Below, piece by piece: positions 57,819 to 64,000 of a stretch of DNA of 64,000 nt (positions within the stretch are counted from its first letter, which is position 1; each line of letters starts with the position of its first letter). The DNA comes from Staphylotrichum longicolle (lineage: Eukaryota; Ascomycota; Sordariomycetes; Sordariales; Chaetomiaceae), in contig JAHCVI010000004.1 of NCBI GenBank assembly GCA_019096155.1, positions 248,001-312,000 of the forward strand, in the 5' to 3' direction. Below the pieces are notes generated by a model that did no database searches, had not been told where the DNA came from, and worked only from the letters and a program-made list of their open reading frames with translations. Both the position numbers and the translations under genes were made by a program.

Positions 57819-59439
57819 GCTTGTTGTGCACGGCGGCTAAAGTGTGTTCAAAGAATGGTGCGCGTTGATTTAGGGAGTCTGAGTTGCGCGTTGTGAAACG
57901 ATCAATGTTACCCCATCGCTACAAGCAATGATGAATCTAGCCTTGTATTTGTTGCCCATGCTGCCCCAACACCAAGTTCTCTGCTTTGAAGTCTACGCGA
58001 ATATGGTCTCCGGCATTGAGCTTACCCCTGGAGAGCACAGCTGGGTTAGCGGCAATGTTGATTCCATCTCATGGCAGGAAAGATACAAACGTTCCGGTTC
58101 CTTGGATCTTACGGTCACGATCGATCAATGCCGTATCATGTGTGGCGAGAAGCAGAAAAAGAAACTCCAATGTGCGGCCATGTGATTGTCCACGCCGAAC
58201 ACCCTTGCCCTGTTCAAAACGGACGCCACAACCGTCAGTTGCCGCGAGGCAAGCAGTACAGGGCAGCAAACCCGGTTTCGCTAGTGCCAGGACTCGCCGT
58301 GGAGTAGGTCAAGTCTCGGGGAAATCACAAGCCACGCCGGTCTGGTCAGGGTTGGCGATCTCGGCCGATATGACTCGGAGACGGGTTGGAAGGTCATGCA
58401 AGGGCAAGTCATGGGCTGGCAAACAAGCACATTGAAGTGTTAGACTCTCCAAGATTGGCTGAAGGGCTGAGAGAGCGGCTGTTGGTGTCGGAATTGGACC
58501 CTCCATGCGTCCGTCCGAAAGCCACACGAGCATCCCTTTGGCACGGCATCGTGCCAGGCCCATTAAGCCCCACGATCATCCATCATAACCCTCACTCCGG
58601 CTGAAATGGCTCTATTGGGGGCAGCGGTCTGAAGGTTTCAAAGACTGGACAAATCACAGCCAGCCTTCTCATTCTGGGTCACTTCGTGGTGGTCCGAGGC
58701 GTTTCGGGATTTGATCGGCCGAAATCGCCAAGACTGCCTCGGGAATCGAGTTCAGGGCCATTGTTGGAGATGGCAACGCGTGGGCAGTAGTTTCTTTCTC
58801 GGGAACGAATGAAAGTTGCAGGATCTCGCGTGCCGTAAACACAGTGCCGTTGCCGGACGGTGACATCGAGTCGTCACCTCCGAGCCGCGTCGTATGACAC
58901 ACAAAGTCTCAGCGCCAAAGGATACCCTGGATGGCAAACGGCAGCCGATCCGAGCATCTCCGGAGGCTTCCCCGTCCTTGTACAACAATAATCAAGAATC
59001 CCACGCCGTGTTATGAGCCCGTGACCCAGGCTGGTGGATTTCTGTCTCAGATTAGGAACGTTTGGATGGACAACTACCGAGATCCGATCGCCAACAGTCA
59101 ACACTAACAGCGCCACCTTGCTCGGCAATCTCGGACCCAGGTCCAGCTGGATGTTAGTTCCTCAACCCGCGACATGGGTAGTGACTGCCGGATCTGACCA
59201 TGACATCTTGCAGAAGCAAGGGCAAGAGCACCTCCGGGCGGATGGGAGTTTGTGCACTGGACAGGGAGCCACGTCTCCTTTTCCCGCTGACATCGGTAGG
59301 GAACAAGAACCATATCCTGGCAGCTTGAGCTCCCACTCGGACACCACCATCCCACCCACCACTTCAGACCACCGTGTTCAAGTCGTGCGAGCACTTTCAC
59401 AGCCCTAGCCAAACACCGTCACCAAGCACCCACAGCACA
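57819..59439. other. Intergenic region
   Basis: 1.6 kb with short frames only (longest about 150 codons). No motif was recognised. Confidence 0.4.
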
Positions 59440-59778
59440 ATGGCCAAGATCACCATCCTCGGCGCCGGGTACCTTTCCCCCTCCCCAGCTGGCCTCCTTC
59501 TTTGCCCACCCCAACCCAACTAACCCCTTGCCACGCCATACAGAATCACCGGCCTCTCCATCGCCACCATTCTCATCCAACAACAATCCCGCGACCGCAG
59601 CCGCAGCCGCCCCCCGCACACCATCACCATCCTCGCGCGCGACCTGCCGGGCGACGAGCCCTCGCAGCGCTGGGCCAGCCCCTGGGCGTGCGCGGGCTGG
59701 GTCGCGCTGGCGGCGCCCCGCGCGAGCGGCGGATGCAGCTGGACGCGCTGGCGCACCTGCGCGCGCTGACGGCGGAGC

Positions 59779-59811
<33 letters not shown>

Positions 59812-60670
59812 GGGTGCGGTCCGTCGTGCTGACGGATTGTTTTGGCCCTGGCGGGAGGAGGAGGGCGGGCGGGGCAGGATTTGACGTGCGCGGAGGGGGT
59901 GTGGTTTCATGGGGAGGTGCCGGATATGAGGTGCTGGAGGAGGGGGAGGAGCGGGGGAAGGTGGCGGTTAGGTATGAGAGCGTCGTGTTGACGCCGGGGG
60001 TGTTTTTGGTGTGGTTGAGGGGGGGAGCTCGAGAGGGCTGGCGTCAGGTTTGAGAGGATTGCCGACGTGAAGGCGTTGGGGAGTTGAAGGGGAGGGGCAT
60101 GATGTGTTGATCAATGCGTCGGGGATAGCATCGGCGACGTTGGAGGATGTCAAGGATAGCCAGCTGATCGTGGATCGGACTCATGTGGTGCTGGTCAAGT
60201 CCAAGTTTGATGGGGGATATGTGCACCGCGGACCAGGCCCGTACACGTACATCTTTGGGAGGGGCGATGGCACGGCGGTGGTTGGGGGCGTATCGGAGAT
60301 GCCGCAGAACGGGCCTACGCCTGAGTCGCAGATCCACCAAGATGTGAGTGCTTGGTTCATTGCTTATGGGGAGAACGGTTGGACTGACCAAAGTGTTTTA
60401 ACTTAGCTCTTCCGCCGTGCCTTTGAGCACCTGCCACAGCATTTTCCGTCACCCGATCCTGCGAACTACGAGATCATCGAGCATCTCGAGGGCCCTCCGG
60501 CCCTCCGCCCAGCGACAGGTGTCAGGGTGGAGCGAGTGGAGATCAACGGCCAGAAGATCATCCATGCCTATGGCACTACCATTGGCGGATACATCTTGAG
60601 CTTTGGCCTTGGGCTGGAGGTGGCGAGACTGCTGGAGGAAGACGAGATGAAGATGGATGTCCCCAACTGA
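59440..60670 (+). CDS. D-amino-acid oxidase (FAD), four frameshifts
   Basis: Exons 59440-59468, 59544-60343 and 60407-60670. Starts MAKITILGAGITGLS with the FAD dinucleotide motif, then HTITILARDLPGDE and WASPWAGAGW-like sequence. LINASGIAS, VHRGPGPYTYIFGRGDG, HAYGTTIGGYILSFGLG and an Arg in RVERVEINGQ match the DAO fold and substrate site. The frame breaks at four places in G/C runs: missing bases near 59705, 60080 and 60091, and one extra near 60020. Together these give 364 residues. A (AGC)10 tract inserts ten Ser. DAO deaminates D-amino acids in the peroxisome; the C-terminal targeting signal is not evident (ends DVPN). Breaks are more likely sequence errors than decay because motifs are conserved on both sides. 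Confidence 0.72.
59781..59810 (+). repeat. (AGC)10 microsatellite inside the oxidase gene
   Basis: Ten perfect AGC units encode Ser10 in the oxidase reading frame. Trinucleotide tracts of this length often vary between strains. Confidence 0.85.
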
Positions 60671-62415
60671 TAGAGCGCAGGACGGAGCATCTGGGGGGGA
60701 TGGCAACAAAGTCCGAAGTAGGATAGCATTCTGATGCCCAGCCGGAGCAGTATCAGCAACATAAGATCGCGCGAGAGATAGGACACTGCACTTGACATCT
60801 AAACTACGTTCAAAACATAACATTGCCGCCTGGTGTCTGGAATGGACGGAACAGCTGCATTTAAAAAGCCGCCTTGGCAGTGGTCGGAAGATACACTTTG
60901 GGGTGCATGGTATGGCGGTGTCATTACCTTGGGCAAGGCCGAGAGTGACGGAGACCTCAGGGGGCGCGGCCGAGAGAGGTGACGCTGCCAAGCGACGGGC
61001 TGCGGTTGCCTTGATTTGCGCTTACTGTGCTTGCATTTTCGAGAAGACCGAAGTCGCAGTCGATTGTGGCTCTGATGCCCCCCGGCGGCGGAGTTTCGGG
61101 TTCACCAGGTCGGGGATATGGGGAACGAGGCCGCCCAAGACTTTGCCCGGGCCGCCCATCAAGAACTTCCATTCGCTGACGGTAGGCTCATTGCTAAGAA
61201 GCTGAACACGGGTTGAATCTATCCCCAAGTTGTCTTGATCGAAATGGCTACTGTAAAGCTCGGTACATGGTCGACGAAACTTTAGTTGGATTCTTGAGGG
61301 CGCGTGGTGTAGGACGCCTCAGGCTGTGCCTGGAGTGCCGGCCCGCCGCGTGTTCATTGTCAACCTGAGGTACACACGAAGCTCTGCAGTTCAGCTTCTG
61401 CTGCAACGACAGATTCTCAGCTTTGGAAACACATCACGAAAAAAGATGACTCCGAAACCCTGTACCAAGATGTCTTGATCCTGCGTAGACGACCGTTCTT
61501 AATATCTCCTCATCAGTTTGATAGTTGACGAGGTGAAATGCCGTGCGTCTGCTTTCGCTGATTAATGCTTCCATGAGTGCACCTGGACAAATCGCTCATG
61601 TCAGTGCCGATGATTCACTTGCGCGTGCATTCAATGGTAGGGGAGTGGGGGGTCCACTGCAAGAATTTGAGCTGGCGTCGCCACAATGCACAACACCAAA
61701 TTGCAGGGAGTCTGGGCAGCAAAGATTGCGCATTTCGCCATCCTGAGTTATAGACGGTACCAGACTGCACGTGTCGAGGGAAATTGGACGGGCCCGCTGG
61801 TGCGGGTTGCAACACTGCGATGGTTGGGGCCATATGGGGATACGACTCCGGCTTGGGTGTCGACGGCATGAAGTTGGTTGGATGTGCAGGGGCCAGAACC
61901 AAACCGTCATGTGGTCCAAGAGCCGCGTTGACGAGGGACCAGAGACTTGGCTCTGCCGCTCTAGGAACTATCGGTAAGGCTGCCGGGCGCATTTGCCATG
62001 CCGCCCGGACGCTTTTGCCATCCCTCCCGGAGGCTGATGTTCCGTCCGCCCGCGGGGGGCAGCTTCGGAATCTACACGCCATGCACCGACTCGGCATGGT
62101 TGCCGAGATGTCGCATTGATATCACGCCCCAAGCCCGCACAAGACCGCTCAACCCCGGAATCGCCGCCATGGCACGGCTTCGTAACCCCAAGGCTCCGCA
62201 TGCACTCCAGGTTTCTAGCTGGCGGCCCCGGGAGCGAAACCCGGGTACCGGGTCAAACCCCACAGCCGTTGCACGCGCTCTGCTGAGCAAGGTTCAGGGG
62301 CGCTTGGCAAATACCATCTCCCCCTATATAAGTATTCCATGAGCGACAACGGGAGCATCGAGAGTTTGTCCAACCCAGCAATCTCCAACCTGCAACTCGC
62401 ACACCCGCAGCCACA
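60671..62415. other. Intergenic region upstream of AA9-CBM1
   Basis: 1.7 kb. No supported coding frame. The last 150 bp is the AA9 promoter and leader. Confidence 0.45.
62325..62331 (+). promoter_or_regulatory. TATA box of the AA9-CBM1 gene
   Basis: TATATAA, 85 bp upstream of ATG 62416, in an otherwise GC-rich and C-rich context. Position fits a strong inducible promoter. Confidence 0.6.
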
Positions 62416-63513
62416 ATGAAGGTCCTCGCTCCCCTCGCCCTCGCCGGCGCTGCCAGCGCCCACACCATCTTCACGTCCCTCGAAGTCGGTGGCGTCAACA
62501 ACGGCCAGGGCAACGGTGTTCGCATTCCCTCGTACAACGGCCCCATCGAGGATGTCACCTCCAACTCGATGGCCTGCAACGGCAACCCCAACCCCACGAC
62601 CTCGACCTCCAAGGTGATCACCGTGCAGGCCGGCGAGACCGTGACGGCGCTCTGGCGGTACATGCTCAGCACGACGGGTACTGCCCCCAACGACATCATG
62701 GACAGCACCCATCTTGGCCCGACCCTTGCCTACCTCAAGAAGGTCAACGATGCTACGACCGATTCGGGCGTCGGTGACGGCTGGTTCAAGATTCAGCAGG
62801 ACGGCTACAACAACGGTGTCTGGGGTACCTCAAAGGTCATCAACGGCCAGGGCCGCCACAGCATCAAGATCCCCGAGTGCATTGCCCCCGGGCAGTACCT
62901 CCTCCGTGCCGAGATGATCGCCCTGCACGGTGCCGGCAACTACCCTGGTGCTCAGTTCTACATGGAGTGCGCCCAGATCAACGTCGTTGGCGGCACTGGC
63001 ACCAAGACGCCCTCCACCGTCAGCTTCCCTGGCGCGTACAAGGTAAGGATGCCCGCCCCGTTCACTGAATTGATTTCTCGTCGCTAACACTATGTCAACA
63101 GGGCACCGACCCGGAGTCAAAGATCAGCATCTACTACCCCCCGGTGACCAACTACATCGTCCCCGGCCCGGAGGTCTTCACCTGCGACGGCAACCTCCAA
63201 CCCAAGCCCAGCACCGCCGTGGCCCAGCCGTCGACCACCAGCAAGGCTTCCACCTCGGCCGCCCCTGCGACCAGCAGCAAGCCCGCCAGCACCTCCTCCG
63301 CTGCCCCGGCTACCTCCTCTGCCCCGTCTGGCGGCTGCTCCGTTGCCAAGTGTAAGCCGACATCAACTTTGTCCCCAGAGGTATCTTGAACACACAGCTG
63401 ACATCTCCTGATTTAGACGGCCAGTGCGGTGGCAACGGCTACACCGGTGCACGACTTGCGCCGCGGGCTCGACCTGCTCCAAGTCCAACGACTACTACTC
63501 CCAGTGCCTCTAA
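62416..63513 (+). CDS. AA9 lytic polysaccharide monooxygenase with C-terminal CBM1 (one frameshift)
   Basis: Exons 62416-63042, 63102-63351 and 63417-63513. A 15-residue signal peptide (MKVLAPLALAGAASA) precedes His16, the copper ligand. The second His is in DSTHLGP, the axial Tyr in QFYMECAQ; YLLRAEMIALH and FPGAYKGTDP follow. A Ser/Thr/Pro/Ala linker leads to a cellulose-binding CBM1 (YGQCGGNGYTG, then TCSKSND and the final QCL). One base is missing near 63450 in the ACCGGTGCACG context, so the last 30 residues are read out of frame. With it, the protein has 324 residues and the CBM1 Cys pattern is complete. The earlier AA9 gene lacks a CBM. Confidence 0.85.
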
Positions 63514-64000
63514 GGGGTGAAACTCCTCGGTGTCAAGGGTAGGAGAGAAGTAGCGAAGGAGAGTTCATGTACATACTTACAAACTTACATACAAACGGGG
63601 TGTTGGGGTGGGTTGGGCGAGCGTCATCTGCATGGGAGGCGGGGGGGGGGTAGAACGGTACGGTAATTCACTCTTGATGAAACAAGAGGAATGTGGAGCT
63701 TCATTGTATCCGTCTCGGGATTTCTGTTCTCACAGAAATAAGAATGGAACTCTACCTTCAAGTTGCTCCTCGCATGAATTCTCCGCAACCATTCGCTGTT
63801 GATACTGTTCTCCGCGCAAGCGAGGCAAGATGAAAGTTCGTGCTTTATTGGCGTAACATTGAAACTATGTACATACTAGTTTACATCTTGTCCTGTTGAT
63901 CACGTCCAGATGTGCATACTATTGATTCAAGCAAGGGAGCTTGTGTCCTCTGTGCAGACGCACTCGGTCATGTGGGCAGATGGCATTACATGGAACTCCG
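63514..64000. other. Right-edge intergenic region
   Basis: 3' flank of the AA9-CBM1 gene. No coding frame recognised. Confidence 0.45.

Noticed and set aside
1..64000. Transposon, CRISPR array or viral insertion
   Set aside because: No transposase, integrase or reverse transcriptase motifs, no terminal repeats and no spaced direct repeats were found.

Overview
The window is nuclear DNA of a filamentous ascomycete. Genes are split by short introns (about 45-85 nt, mostly GTRNGT donors). Coding sequence is GC-rich with strong G/C third-position bias. The content (two AA9 lytic polysaccharide monooxygenases, a GH55 exo-1,3-glucanase, a soluble quinoprotein sugar dehydrogenase, a DUF3716 protein, a meiotic MER3 helicase) fits a plant-biomass-degrading Sordariomycete, probably of the Sordariales. 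That placement is inference from gene content, not a search. I see no transposon, RIP-degraded repeat, rRNA, tRNA or CRISPR array.

Layout. 0.7-7.3 kb: amino-acid/choline-type permease, a small cysteine-rich secreted protein, then about 4 kb without a convincing gene. 7.3-16.3 kb: GH55 glucanase with a mucin-like linker, a DUF3716 protein, an NAAA-like amidase and an Ala-rich protein of unknown role. 16.7-20.5 kb: UstS-type GST, arylamine N-acetyltransferase and a YjlB-like cupin, all on the + strand. 20.5-24.4 kb: quinoprotein dehydrogenase and, divergently, a single-pass membrane protein. 25-35.8 kb: a large disordered protein, a long gene-poor stretch, a Golgi UDP-galactose-type transporter, a BTB protein and a small mitochondrial-type membrane protein. 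37.4-46.7 kb: AA9 LPMO, secreted endonuclease/phosphatase-fold nuclease, MER3/HFM1 helicase. 47.5-60.7 kb: MFS transporter, Thr-rich secreted protein, a terpene synthase fused to a PRISE-type reductase, a divergent P450 and a D-amino-acid oxidase. 62.4-63.5 kb: AA9 LPMO with a C-terminal CBM1.

The most striking locus is 52.2-57.8 kb. One gene encodes an 847-residue protein with a class I terpene synthase in its N-terminal half and a progesterone-5beta-reductase/iridoid-synthase-like (PRISE) short-chain reductase in its C-terminal half. A cytochrome P450 is transcribed away from it across a shared 1 kb promoter. An MFS transporter lies nearby. This looks like a compact terpenoid pathway in which cyclase and reductase are physically coupled.

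Eight genes can be read as full family members only if single-base indels, mostly in G/C runs, are allowed (about 19 sites in total). In every case the resulting total length is a whole number of codons. Assembly error is more likely than pseudogenisation. Exon joins below are my own splice predictions from sequence; there is no transcript evidence.
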